Assembly (NCBI RefSeq): GCF_049639735.1
Contig: NZ_JBEVVA010000003.1
Span: forward strand, 620,001 to 684,000
Length of the DNA: 64,000 nucleotides
Reading direction: 5' to 3'
Source of the DNA: Elusimicrobium simillimum
GTDB lineage: Bacteria; Elusimicrobiota; Elusimicrobia; Elusimicrobiales; Elusimicrobiaceae
Part shown: one piece after another, positions 1 to 7,479 of the stretch
Layout: each line of letters opens with the position of its first letter
How positions within the stretch are numbered: position 1 is the first letter of the stretch
Program-made: the position numbers and the translations under genes
The notes under the pieces: model-generated
The model's database searches: none
Seen by the model: only the letters and a program-made list of their open reading frames with translations
Told to the model about the DNA's origin: nothing

Positions 1-73
1 CAATTTTAATACCCTTTGAAATCATGAAGATTACAAGAAGTATTAAACATATTGCTACATATATAAGACCCAT
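1..73 (-). CDS. SPFH/stomatin-like protein, N-terminal fragment (runs off left edge)
   Basis: Only the first 24 codons are present: a start followed by a hydrophobic segment (GLIYVAICLILLVIFMI) and then SKGIKI, which is how stomatin/HflK-type SPFH proteins begin before their VPQG motif. An AGGAGGG ribosome site lies at 81-87, 7 bases before the start at 73. The NfeD gene stops inside that ribosome site, so the two are translationally close. NfeD and SPFH proteins are classic operon partners that form membrane scaffolds. The call rests on the short N-terminus plus the NfeD neighbour. Confidence 0.65.
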   Translation of the reverse strand, partial: MGLIYVAICLILLVIFMISKGIKI

Positions 74-85
74 TAGTGTGCCCTC

Positions 86-517
86 CTATATTTTATTTAC
101 TGTTAAAATTATACCGTCAATTTTTGCTACCTTTACTTCCGCGCCTTTGGCTACTGTTTCAGATGAAACCGCTTTCCAAAAGTCACCGTCAATCTGTACG
201 CGGCCGGTGCCGGCGGCTTCGTTGATTTCCTCTGTTACTACGCCTTTTCTGTCTATAAGCGCGTCCGCGCCTGTTTTTAATTTTGCGCCTTTGTTAAGGT
301 ATTTTAAGGCAAAAGGCCTGAGGGTAAAAAACAGCGTTACCGCCACCACCGCAAAACAAATAGCCTGCCAGAAAAATGACGCGCCAAAATACGCCGGTAC
401 CGCGGCAGCCAGAAAAGCTATGCCAAAGCACGAAAGCGCGAAATCTAAGGTAAAAATTTCGCCTATTATTAAAATGATACCTATAATTATCCACCAATAG
501 TATATGGGCATGGACAT
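86..517 (-). CDS. NfeD-family membrane protein
   Basis: This 143-residue protein has two or three N-terminal membrane helices (about residues 7-25, 30-45 and 50-68), with the family pattern of a GEIFTLDF-type loop between helices. A soluble C-terminal OB-fold domain follows (about 80-143) containing GxxGVVTEEI, GRVQIDGDFWKAV and GAEVKVAKIDG. NfeD proteins partner SPFH proteins in membrane microdomains. A strong AGGAGGT site sits upstream of the start at 517. It is preceded by the SirB1-like gene 11 bases away and followed by the SPFH gene, so all three probably share one transcript. Confidence 0.9.
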   Translation of the reverse strand: MSMPIYYWWIIIGIILIIGEIFTLDFALSCFGIAFLAAAVPAYFGASFFWQAICFAVVAVTLFFTLRPFALKYLNKGAKLKTGADALIDRKGVVTEEINEAAGTGRVQIDGDFWKAVSSETVAKGAEVKVAKIDGIILTVNKI

Positions 518-528
518 AACTGCACCTC

Positions 529-1365
529 CTATATTTCAATTAAGTTTAAGTAATTTCTTAAATAAGAAAGCTTTTTTTCGTCCTTAATTTTCCTGTAAAC
601 AAAAATTAAGTTGGCAAGCGCGCGGCGCGTAATTGCGTGTGTGGAAAGGGGGCGCAAATAATTGTCGTTCCACTCTATATTACGCGCGGAAATAAACTCC
701 ATACACTCACGCAGCGTTATAAGCTTGCCTTTGTCAAAAGTATCTATAAAAAAGTGCGCGCCGGACACAGGGTCTTTAAACTGCACCAGCAGACGGCCGG
801 CAAAATCTACAATGTCTACCTCTATATTAAAACGTTGCCCTATAACGCTGTATAAGGCCGCCATCATCAGGCCGGAACCTACGCGCGCGTTTAAAAATTT
901 TTCAAAAGACATATAGTCCGGGCGCAGGTTGGCGGTGGCTACTTTAAATTTAAATGTGTCAAAAAATAATATTTGCATGGCCTCGGCCGCGTCGTACCCG
1001 TCGGCGCAGTTGATAATAAACGGGCGTAATTTTGCCACAATATCATCAATATGCGCCATTATATTGGCCGGGTTAGAAAGCGGGTTTACAATCTTTGAGC
1101 AAAGCTCCAGCGCTTCCTGCAAATCCGGGTTAATTTTACCGGCGAAAGATTTAAAACTGTTTTTAAGCCTGTTAAAAGCCATGTTTTCAAGAACGCCGCG
1201 TACAAAATCAGGCGTGCCGTCCTTAAAATCCGCCCTTAGAACATGCTTAAACGTAGCGGGGCTGCGCCCGATGATACCCGCAAGTTCACGTTTAAGAACT
1301 TCTGCGTTATCACCGTCTTCTGATTTGATTAAATTAATAAGCGCTTTAATTTGGCTTTCGTACAT
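529..1365 (-). CDS. SirB1-like transglutaminase-fold protein
   Basis: A 278-residue soluble protein. The N-terminal ~120 residues are helical (LKRELAGIIGRSPATFKHVL). Residues ~150-235 follow the SirB1/transglutaminase-core-2 pattern: YMSFEKFLNARVGSGLMMAALYSVIGQRFNIEVDIV split around GLMMAALY, then FAGRLLVQFKDP and FFIDTFDKGKLITLREC. The usual transglutaminase Cys-His-Asp triad is not evident, which is normal for SirB1 relatives. Molecular function is unknown for the family. It is the first gene of the NfeD/SPFH group. The AT-rich 240 bases upstream presumably hold its promoter. Confidence 0.7.
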   Translation of the reverse strand: MYESQIKALINLIKSEDGDNAEVLKRELAGIIGRSPATFKHVLRADFKDGTPDFVRGVLENMAFNRLKNSFKSFAGKINPDLQEALELCSKIVNPLSNPANIMAHIDDIVAKLRPFIINCADGYDAAEAMQILFFDTFKFKVATANLRPDYMSFEKFLNARVGSGLMMAALYSVIGQRFNIEVDIVDFAGRLLVQFKDPVSGAHFFIDTFDKGKLITLRECMEFISARNIEWNDNYLRPLSTHAITRRALANLIFVYRKIKDEKKLSYLRNYLNLIEI

Positions 1366-1549
1366 ATTAAAACAATATAAAATAATACAATCATTTGCAA
1401 TGAAGTTATTAATTTCTTATAATATTAATAGAAATTAAGATATTTTTGCGCTAAGGTATTTACTTTTGTTTTAAGCAACGGCAAAAAACTACCGTCTTAA
1501 AAAAATAAAAAAGTAGACACACAAAAAACTTTTTGCTAAAATATTTATG

Positions 1550-1589
1550 TCAGGGATGCCTGAGTTAATGTATCCCCTGATATTTTTTT
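1550..1589 (+). terminator. Hairpin with T-tract upstream of tRNA-Lys
   Basis: TCAGGGA (1550-1556) pairs with TCCCCTGA (1573-1580), with one bulge, and is followed by a seven-T run. No plus-strand gene precedes it. A -35/-10-like pair (TAGACA 1513-1518, TAAAAT near 1537) lies just upstream, so it could end a very short transcript or attenuate tRNA-Lys transcription. Nothing else recognisable is seen between 1366 and 1608. Confidence 0.4.
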
Positions 1590-1608
1590 GACAATAATTT
1601 TGGTTTAA

Positions 1609-1680
1609 GCGCCCTTAGCTCAGTGGTAGAGCATCCGCCTTTTAAGCGGGGGGCCGTGAGTTCGAGTCTCACAGGGCGCA
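1609..1680 (+). tRNA. tRNA-Lys (UUU)
   Basis: The acceptor stem GCGCCCT/AGGGCGC closes perfectly. The D arm TAGCTCAGTGGTAGAGCA and T arm GTGAG-TTCGAGT-CTCAC are canonical. The anticodon stem TCCGC/GCGGG encloses loop CTTTTAA, giving anticodon UUU. The discriminator is A. The CCA end is not encoded, as for every tRNA in this window. Confidence 0.97.
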
Positions 1681-1794
1681 CTTTTTGCTTCGCAAAAAGT
1701 GGATTTTGAATATTTTGATTTCATCAAAATAACAACTTTTCAAAATCCTCCTTATTAATACGCGCGGCAGGTTTGCCACGCTTTGTTCTTCGGT

Positions 1795-1905
1795 CTTTGG
1801 CGGATTTTACGTTTTTTGCTTCGTTCGGATATGGCCGCGCTTCGCGCGTTCCTTACAGATATACCTCACTGCGCAAAAAACGCAAACTCCACTCAAACTC
1901 CAAAG
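1795..1905. repeat. Palindromic hairpin element A (conserved-apex family)
   Basis: A long imperfect inverted repeat. CTTTGG at 1795-1800 pairs with CCAAAG at 1900-1905. Inside, a GGATTTTACGTTTTTTGC-like arm pairs with GCAAAAAACGCAAACTCC. The apex (about 1820-1870) contains TCGGATATG, CGCGCTTCGCGCG and ATATACCTC, which recur in order in the element at 60901-61030. The decamer TATTAATAAG (minus strand, 1751-1760) lies on its left. It sits between tRNA-Lys and tRNA-Glu. Confidence 0.7.
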
Positions 1906-1961
1906 AAAAAGACATTAGGCTTTAATAGTTGTTAAAAGCTTTTTGGGCAGACAAAATTTGA

Positions 1962-1967
1962 TATAAT
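1962..1967 (+). promoter_or_regulatory. -10 box for tRNA-Glu
   Basis: A perfect TATAAT lies 17 bases before the tRNA-Glu 5' end. The -35 region is poor (GCAGACA at about 1937-1944). The spacing fits a promoter starting at about 1974. Confidence 0.6.
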
Positions 1968-1984
1968 ATAAGTAATAGTTTTAA

Positions 1985-2056
1985 GCCCCCTTCGTCTATC
2001 GGTTAGGACGTCGGATTTTCAATCCGAAAAGAGGAGTTCGACTCTCCTAGGGGGCG
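1985..2056 (+). tRNA. tRNA-Glu (UUC)
   Basis: Acceptor stem GCCCCCT/AGGGGGC. Anticodon stem TCGGA/TCCGA around loop TTTTCAA gives anticodon UUC. The T arm is AGGAG-TTCGACT-CTCCT. The discriminator is G and no CCA is encoded. Fifteen bases of its 3' end are repeated exactly at 2235-2249. Confidence 0.96.
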
Positions 2057-2066
2057 AAAATATAAT

Positions 2067-2096
2067 GACCTGGACTTTATGTCCGGGTCTTTTTAT
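2067..2096 (+). terminator. Terminator after tRNA-Glu
   Basis: GACCTGGAC (2067-2075) pairs with GTCCGGGTC (2081-2089), with one G-T pair, over a TTTAT loop, followed by TTTTTATTTTA. Confidence 0.85.
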
Positions 2097-2169
2097 TTTA
2101 GCCTTTTAGGTTTGTGTTGAACTCTCCCGCCGCGCAACGAGCGGTAGCGAGGAAGCGGCATTAATAAGA

Positions 2170-2231
2170 GCAAAATCTGTCGTTTTTACGCAAAGCGTAA
2201 TTTAGATTTTGCGCCTTTGCCTTGGCAAAGG
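2170..2231. repeat. Tandem hairpins between tRNA-Glu and its 3'-end copy
   Basis: GCAAAATCT (2170-2178) pairs with AGATTTTGC (2204-2212), and CCTTTGCC (2214-2221) pairs perfectly with GGCAAAGG (2224-2231). CATTAATAAG (2159-2168), one base off the recurring decamer, borders them on the left. The segment is bracketed by the tRNA-Glu 3' end and its 15-base copy, so it looks like inserted DNA. Confidence 0.6.
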
Positions 2232-2234
2232 TGC

Positions 2235-2249
2235 CTCTCCTAGGGGGCG
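2235..2249 (+). repeat. Copy of the tRNA-Glu 3' end (possible att-type direct repeat)
   Basis: CTCTCCTAGGGGGCG is identical to 2042-2056, the last 15 bases of tRNA-Glu. A duplicated tRNA 3' end downstream of the intact tRNA is the usual mark left by site-specific integration. Only about 180 bases lie between the copies and no integrase is present. Confidence 0.6.
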
Positions 2250-2259
2250 CCATTTTAAA

Positions 2260-2289
2260 GACTTTCCAATGTGATTGGAAAGTCTTTTT
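2260..2289 (+). terminator. Intrinsic terminator
   Basis: An 11-base perfect stem GACTTTCCAAT/ATTGGAAAGTC with a GTG loop, then TTTTT. It immediately precedes the TATAAT (2292-2297) of the GNAT gene, insulating it from the tRNA transcript. Confidence 0.9.
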
Positions 2290-2326
2290 GTTATAATTCC
2301 GTTATATAGTTATGGCGGGGGACACA

Positions 2327-2911
2327 ATGAATATTGAAATTAAAAAGTTAAGCGCGGATTTGCTTGATGATTGGCTGTATTTTTTTGACAATACCGCCTT
2401 CCACGGTAATAACGAGTGGACGGGGTGTTATTGTATGGCGTCGCACTGGGGCGCGGAGTTGCAAAACGAAAAGGAATGGGAATACTCCGCCGATGGCGCA
2501 AAGCGCAACCGCAATCTCTCGCAAGAATTTATAAAAAAAGGAATAATGCAGGGGTACCTGGCGTATTATGAGGGTAAGGTTATAGGCTGGTGCAACGTCA
2601 ATGACAAACAGGTTTACGACAGCGTATTTTTTACTTTGCCTTGGGAAGAATCTGAAAAGGGGAAAAAGATAAAATCTATAACATGTTTTTGCATAACTCC
2701 CGCTATGCAGGGCAAAGGTATAGCGACTCGCATTTTAGAAAAAGTATGCGCAGACGCGGCGGCTGACGGCTATGATTATGTTGAGGCCTACCCGTTTGTC
2801 CATGACAAAAATAAAGCATACACAGGCCCTACGGCTATGTATGAAAAAAACGGCTTTACGCTTTGTGATAACACAAATGGGTTTGTTGTTGTTTATAGGA
2901 AATATTTATAA
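2327..2911 (+). CDS. GNAT-family N-acetyltransferase
   Basis: A 194-residue cytoplasmic acetyltransferase of unknown substrate. The acetyl-CoA loop is visible as CITPAMQGKGIATRIL (QGKGIA = the Q/RxxGxG/A signature) around residues 125-140, followed by a helix and a C-terminal YTGPTAMYEKNGF motif typical of the fold. The N-terminal CYCMASHW segment resembles uncharacterised GNATs of the 'GCYC' type. The start at 2327 is preferred over 2312 because GGGGGAC ends 5 bases before it. A TATAAT at 2292-2297 gives a short leader. Confidence 0.85.
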   Translation: MNIEIKKLSADLLDDWLYFFDNTAFHGNNEWTGCYCMASHWGAELQNEKEWEYSADGAKRNRNLSQEFIKKGIMQGYLAYYEGKVIGWCNVNDKQVYDSVFFTLPWEESEKGKKIKSITCFCITPAMQGKGIATRILEKVCADAAADGYDYVEAYPFVHDKNKAYTGPTAMYEKNGFTLCDNTNGFVVVYRKYL

Positions 2912-2969
2912 AAATAAATATTTTTTAATACCGTGTCTTACCGGGCAGCGTATAAAAATGTATATAGAA

Positions 2970-3000
2970 AAGACTTTTCAATTTTTGAGAGGTCTTTTTT
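2970..3000 (+). terminator. Terminator after GNAT gene
   Basis: AAGACTTTTCA (2970-2980) pairs, with G-T pairs, with TGAGAGGTCTT (2986-2996) and runs into a T tract. The TATAAT of the following pilin starts three bases later (3003-3008). Confidence 0.75.
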
Positions 3001-3014
3001 GTTATAATACCACT

Positions 3015-3552
3015 ATGAAAAATTTGCAATCACGCCATAGCCATAGTAAGGTGAAAGGGTTTACTTTATAGAACTTTTGGTAGTTGTGTTAATCGTCGGC
3101 ATTCTGGCGGCCATTGCGTTGCCGCAGTATAGAAAAATTGTCAGGAAGGCCAAAATACAGGAAGCGCTTGCCGTGGGCAACGCTTTAGGCGCGTCTATAG
3201 AAAGGCTTGTACAGCAAAAGGGCCCCTTTACTTACGCGGATTATATGTATGTGGACCAGGACGAGCTGGACATTACGCTCCCGCGCGGTTACCCGGCGGC
3301 AAACCACCCTTCGCCAATCATTTGCTTGGCGGGATTATCCTAAAATGGGGCGGAACCGAAAAATATAATATATTTGTTAACCCGCGGTATAAAGGTATTA
3401 TGGGCATGCACCACCCCGGCTATATACGCTGCCCTGAAACACACCATAAGGAATATTGTGTTTTTTGCCTGGACAACAGCTTACAGGGCGGCGATACTAT
3501 ATGTAAAGACGCCGGCGGGAAATATGAATTAAGCGTTGACGGTTGGGATTAG
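3015..3552 (+). pseudogene. Type IV pilin-like gene with two frame breaks
   Basis: Translation starts MKNLQSRHSHSKVKGFTL, the same leader as the pilin at 4779-5285, then stops at TAG where the family needs IELLVV. Adding one base at about 3066-3069 restores ELLVVVLIVGILAAIALPQY and a globular domain. A second one-base gap near 3300-3340 separates this from the C-terminal part (CVFCLDNSLQGGDTICKDAGG), which keeps the expected Cys pair. Everything else is intact, so this is either a young pseudogene or two missing-base errors. TATAAT at 3003-3008 lies 6 bases before the ATG, predicting a leaderless mRNA. Confidence 0.75.
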
Positions 3553-3588
3553 TACGTATTAAATTAAATTTTTACGGGAGTATTATAT

Positions 3589-4686
3589 ATGAAAAGAATA
3601 TTATTAATTTTAGCATTGGCCATTGCGGCGGGCTGCGCGACGGCTCCTGCGCCGCAGTCTAAAAATTTCAGCGCCGCTATCTCTGAGGGTAACCTGGAAA
3701 GCGTAAAATATTTTATGGCGCAGGAACAAATAGATTTATCTAAACCCGTGGGGAGATATTCTAATGATACGCCAATAATACAAGCGGCCAGAAACGGGCG
3801 GTTAAATGTGGTTAAGTATTTTGTAAAACAAGGCGTAAGCGTTAATGAGGAAAGTAAGTTTGATACCCCGCTCTCACTTGCCGCCAGAAACAAGCATTTA
3901 GACGTGGTAAAATATTTGGTAAAAAAAGGCGCGGATGTTAACAGTAAAAATGAAAACCCTTTGCGTGAGGCTATAGGCGGCGGCAGCCTTGAGGTTGTAA
4001 AATACTTGGTGGAGCATGGCGCGGACATGAATAAAACCAAGGATTTTGACTCTATGTCCGCGTTTACAAGCAGCGCTTGTATGAGCAATCACGCCAATAA
4101 TCTGGAAATTGTAAAATATCTGGTTTCTAAGGGCGCTTTGGTAAATTTGGACCCACAATATAAACAATTGCCTATATTTAGCGCTATCATGGGGTCTAAG
4201 GTGGAAATGGTAGATTTTCTTATTAAAGCCGGCGCGGATGTTAACGCAAAAAATAACGCGGGGTATACCCCGGTATATATGGCCGCCAGATATGTTATAT
4301 CCAGCGGCGGTAAAGAAAACCTTGAAAGACGGCTGGAAGTTTTTAAACTGTTAGTAGAAAACGGTGCCGGCGTAAGCATACCCACAAATGATAACGATTA
4401 CGCCATTATAGCCGCCGCCAATAGGGGGGAGCTTGAGATTGTAAAATATTTGGTAGAAAACGGCGCGGATGTTAACGCGCGTAATGATGAGGGTTACACG
4501 CCGATTATAGTAACCAGAGATATAGATATAATTAAATATTTACTTGAAAAAGGCGCGGATATAAACGCTAAAACCACAGAGGGTGACAGCGCCTTATCAC
4601 AAGCAAAACAAGTAAAAGAAATGGGCATGGGAAAAAATTATATAGATGATGTTATAAAATACCTACAAGCGCAAGGCGCAAAATAA
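3589..4686 (+). CDS. Ankyrin-repeat lipoprotein
   Basis: A 365-residue protein with a signal peptide ending in a lipobox (ILALAIAAGC, Cys16), so it should be lipid-anchored after processing by Lgt (12822-13613) and Lsp. The rest is about nine ankyrin repeats of ~33 residues, recognisable by recurring DTPLSLAARNKHLDVVKYLVKKGADVN-type units (TPL.AA, EVVKYLVE.GADVN). A spacer without repeats (SSGGKENLERRLEV) falls in the middle. Ankyrin arrays bind proteins; the partner is unknown. It stands alone between two pilin loci. The codons for VKYLV repeat almost identically, indicating recent repeat duplication. Confidence 0.9.
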   Translation: MKRILLILALAIAAGCATAPAPQSKNFSAAISEGNLESVKYFMAQEQIDLSKPVGRYSNDTPIIQAARNGRLNVVKYFVKQGVSVNEESKFDTPLSLAARNKHLDVVKYLVKKGADVNSKNENPLREAIGGGSLEVVKYLVEHGADMNKTKDFDSMSAFTSSACMSNHANNLEIVKYLVSKGALVNLDPQYKQLPIFSAIMGSKVEMVDFLIKAGADVNAKNNAGYTPVYMAARYVISSGGKENLERRLEVFKLLVENGAGVSIPTNDNDYAIIAAANRGELEIVKYLVENGADVNARNDEGYTPIIVTRDIDIIKYLLEKGADINAKTTEGDSALSQAKQVKEMGMGKNYIDDVIKYLQAQGAK

Positions 4687-4706
4687 ACACTTGTATAGGA
4701 TTTTGC

Positions 4707-4768
4707 TATGAAAAATTTACAATCGCGCCGCAACCTCATTAATACGGAAGGGTTTACTTTAAGGTAAA
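4707..4768 (+). pseudogene. Isolated pilin leader fragment
   Basis: ATG at 4707 encodes MKNLQSRRNLINTEGFTLR and then stops. It matches the leader and prepilin-peptidase site of the neighbouring pilin (MKNLQSRRSLANAEGFTL), cut exactly where the hydrophobic helix should begin. The stop lies in a small inverted repeat (GTTTAC/GTAAAC). It is 20 bases after the ankyrin gene and convergent with the intact pilin. Remnant of a duplicated pilin, or a partial cassette. Confidence 0.7.
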
Positions 4769-4778
4769 CTTAAATATA

Positions 4779-5285
4779 TTATTTTATTTTAAATTCCGCC
4801 CAGGCTACGTCAGGCGTGGCTGATACGCCGCCCAAACTTTTACACAAAGCGTTGCCTTTGGCCACGTCGTTAGACACGCATATTATACTGTCTTTTTTAA
4901 CGCGTATTTCATAGTAGGGCGCCGGGTAGGATATTACAACCACCTGTGAGCCGTAATCTCTAAAAGACACTGTAAATTTTTGAAATGTTACAGACCTCTG
5001 CGCGTCACCTTCAAAAGCTTGGGATGATACTATAGGGTAACTTATGTCAAGGTTGTCCGGGTCTACGGTATAGCTGTCATTTTGCAGGAAGTAACGCTCC
5101 TCGGCGTTCATAAGTGTGGTGCCAAAGAGTATTGCCTCGGTAGCTCTGCTTTTTAATACGGCTTTCTGGTATTGCGGCAGCGCGATAGCGGCAAGAATGC
5201 CGATGATTAATACAACAACCAGCAGTTCTATTAAAGTAAACCCTTCCGCATTCGCTAAGCTTCGGCGCGATTGCAAATTTTTCAT
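4779..5285 (-). CDS. Type IV pilin/pseudopilin
   Basis: A 168-residue prepilin. Leader MKNLQSRRSLANAEG, cleavage after G15, then FTLIELLVVVLIIGILAAIALPQY split as the conserved FTLIELLVV helix with Glu5, followed by a globular domain with a C-terminal Cys pair (ICVSNDVAKGNALCKSLGG). The start at 5285 is chosen because AGAGG precedes it and the leader matches its relatives. An upstream in-frame ATG at 5324 would add a poor leader. Dispersed single pilin genes occur five times in this window, apart from any pilus-assembly genes. Confidence 0.92.
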   Translation of the reverse strand: MKNLQSRRSLANAEGFTLIELLVVVLIIGILAAIALPQYQKAVLKSRATEAILFGTTLMNAEERYFLQNDSYTVDPDNLDISYPIVSSQAFEGDAQRSVTFQKFTVSFRDYGSQVVVISYPAPYYEIRVKKDSIICVSNDVAKGNALCKSLGGVSATPDVAWAEFKIK

Positions 5286-5394
5286 AAAACCTCTTTTAAA
5301 TATATTTTTTAAAGTATAGCACATTGTAATAATTTAAAAAATGCCAAGCCGCCCTATTTTTGTTTTATATTCTATTTTGTTATACAATGTAGCT

Positions 5395-6033
5395 ATGAAC
5401 AATAAACAAGCTATAATTTTTGATTTAGACGGTACTATTACCAACACTTTTGACCTTGCGGTGCAAGGCTCTAAAGACGCTATTAAAGAAGTTTCCGGCA
5501 TAGCGTACTCCTCAGAGGAGATTACCAAATATTTTGGCAAGACCGAAGAGGCCGTTTTTAAACAGTACTGCGGCGATAAATGGCAGCAGGGGGTTGACTG
5601 CTACGCAAAGTATTTTGAAGAACGCACAGACCGTGGCGTAGTGTTCCCGGGCATGATTGAAATTTTTGATTATCTTAAGGCTAACGGTATAAAAATGGCG
5701 CTTGTCACAGGCCGCGGCCCGGTGACCACGGAGATTATTTTAAGACGCACGGATATCAGAAAATATTTTGATTATGTTAAAACAGGTTCCGTGCTGGAAA
5801 GCATTAAAACAAAGTGTATGCAAGAGGTTCTTGCCGCTTGGGGCCAAAACCCGCGGGACACTTATTATATAGGCGATATCCCCCATGACGCAAAGGACTC
5901 TTTAGCCGCCGGCGTAAACCCGCTTGGCGCCAACTGGTATAAAAACGCCACCAGAGAAGAACTGCTTGCCGCAGGGGCTGTCAAGGTATTTTCCACGGTG
6001 GAGGAGTTTTCCGCCTGGGTAAAAGAAAACTAA
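5395..6033 (+). CDS. HAD-superfamily hydrolase (phosphoglycolate phosphatase-like)
   Basis: A 212-residue HAD phosphatase with motif I IFDLDGTIT (residues 6-14), motif II ALVTGRG (about 101-107), and motif IV GDIPHDAKDSLAAG (about 164-177). A helical cap (~20-80) makes it subtype IA like Gph. Substrate not predictable. The first ATG in frame is 54 bases upstream, but TACAAT at 5383-5388 lies between it and 5395, 6 bases before that ATG, so a leaderless start at 5395 is favoured. Confidence 0.85.
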   Translation: MNNKQAIIFDLDGTITNTFDLAVQGSKDAIKEVSGIAYSSEEITKYFGKTEEAVFKQYCGDKWQQGVDCYAKYFEERTDRGVVFPGMIEIFDYLKANGIKMALVTGRGPVTTEIILRRTDIRKYFDYVKTGSVLESIKTKCMQEVLAAWGQNPRDTYYIGDIPHDAKDSLAAGVNPLGANWYKNATREELLAAGAVKVFSTVEEFSAWVKEN

Positions 6034-6052
6034 CTAACTTTTCTAAAGCCAA

Positions 6053-6086
6053 AATCCCTCCGTTTTATAAGCGGCGGGATTTTTTA
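6053..6086 (+). terminator. Terminator after HAD gene
   Basis: AATCCCTCCG (6053-6062) pairs with CGGCGGGATT (6072-6081) with one mismatch, then TTTTTATTTTA. Confidence 0.85.
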
Positions 6087-6155
6087 TTTTACCCCTTTTA
6101 AAATTTAAAAATAAATGTTATAGTGCTGGTCTACGGCATACGGGAGGACGCATTT

Positions 6156-7469
6156 ATGAGAATGATAGACATTATTATAAAAAAGAGGAACGGGGCAGTT
6201 TTATCGCAGGAGGAATTTAATTTTGTAGCGCAGGGCGCGGCTAAGGGTACCGTGCCTGATTACCAACTTTCAGCTTTTCTTATGGCCGCTTTTTTAAACC
6301 CGCTTACAGACAAAGAAACCGCAATGTTTACCAAAGCCATGGCCGACTCCGGCGACCGTTTAGATTTTTCTTTTATAAAAATACCTAAGGTAGACAAACA
6401 TTCCACAGGCGGCGTGGGCGACGGCGTGTCTATAGCTTTAGCGCCGCTGGTGGCGTGCGCGGGCGTGGCCGTGCCTATGATGTCTGGCAGAGGCCTCGGT
6501 CATACGGGCGGTACGCTTGATAAGCTGGAATCCATAAAAAACTTTGACGTCAGAACGCCTGTAAAAGATATTTACAAACAGGTTAAGGCCATAGGCGTAT
6601 GCATGTTTGGCCAAACGGCCGACCTTGCTCCCGCCGATAAAAAGCTTTATTCACTGCGTGACGCCACGGGCACCGTAGAGTCCCGCCCGCTTATTACCGC
6701 CAGCATACTTTCCAAAAAATACGCCGAGGGCGTAAGCAGTTTACTTATGGACGTTAAGTACGGCTCGGGCGCGTTTATGCAAAAGTATGAAGACAGCAAA
6801 AAACTTGCCAAAACTATTGTAGCCACCGCCAAACTTATGGGCCTAAACTGCCGCGCTATGATTACCGATATGCGCCGCCCCCTTGGCCGTGCCATAGGCA
6901 ACAGTAATGAAATGCTGCAAAGCATACTTATATTAAAGGGCGACAAAACTTTGGCGCCTGATTTTTATGAACTGCTTGTAGAAACAGGCGCGCAAATGCT
7001 TGTCATAAGCAAAAAAGCTAAAACCATAGAAGCCGCGCGTAAACTGCTGGAAGGCTTTATAACCGACGGCACCGCCGCCAAAAAGTTTAAAGAAATTATA
7101 AAGTGGCAGGGCGGCAACGCTGACGTGGTGGATAACCCGCAAAAATACCTTAAAAACGCCAAGCTGGAATATATTTTCAAGGCCGACAAAAACGGCTATA
7201 TTGGCGAGATGGACGCTAAAACAGCGGGCCGCGCGGCGGTTATGTTAGGCGCGGGCAGAAACAAAATGGAAGATAAAATAGACTACGGCGCCGGCATATG
7301 GCTGGACAAAAAATACGGCGACGCCGTTAAAAAAGGCGACATAATAGCCCATATCTATTCGTCTGACAAAGCAAAACTTAAAGAAGGGGCGGCGCTGTTT
7401 ATGTCCGCCGTTAAAGTGCAGGCCAAAGCGCCCGCCAAAGAGGGGATAGTAAGCGAAATTATAAAGTAG
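6156..7469 (+). CDS. deoA: Pyrimidine-nucleoside (thymidine) phosphorylase
   Basis: A 437-residue cytoplasmic enzyme of the NP-II family that cleaves thymidine or uridine with phosphate to base plus (deoxy)ribose-1-phosphate. The phosphate/nucleoside loop KHSTGGVGD (about 82-90) and SGRGLGHTGGTLDKLES (about 114-130) are intact, as are SLRDATGTVES and the Lys of SILSKKYAEG. The C-terminal domain (~340-437) carries GYIGEMDAKTAGRAAVMLG and a DxxVKKGDIIAHI swinging segment. A GGGAGGA site (6141-6147) fixes the start. The PfkB kinase follows 10 bases downstream, so the two are probably co-transcribed. Pdp versus DeoA specificity is unresolved. Confidence 0.93.
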   Translation: MRMIDIIIKKRNGAVLSQEEFNFVAQGAAKGTVPDYQLSAFLMAAFLNPLTDKETAMFTKAMADSGDRLDFSFIKIPKVDKHSTGGVGDGVSIALAPLVACAGVAVPMMSGRGLGHTGGTLDKLESIKNFDVRTPVKDIYKQVKAIGVCMFGQTADLAPADKKLYSLRDATGTVESRPLITASILSKKYAEGVSSLLMDVKYGSGAFMQKYEDSKKLAKTIVATAKLMGLNCRAMITDMRRPLGRAIGNSNEMLQSILILKGDKTLAPDFYELLVETGAQMLVISKKAKTIEAARKLLEGFITDGTAAKKFKEIIKWQGGNADVVDNPQKYLKNAKLEYIFKADKNGYIGEMDAKTAGRAAVMLGAGRNKMEDKIDYGAGIWLDKKYGDAVKKGDIIAHIYSSDKAKLKEGAALFMSAVKVQAKAPAKEGIVSEIIK

Positions 7470-7479
7470 GGGTAAGCGT

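Noticed and set aside
3322..3552. Treating the C-terminal part of the broken pilin as its own gene
   Set aside because: It starts with TTG, has no ribosome site and completes the pilin pattern (Cys pair) when the frame is restored.
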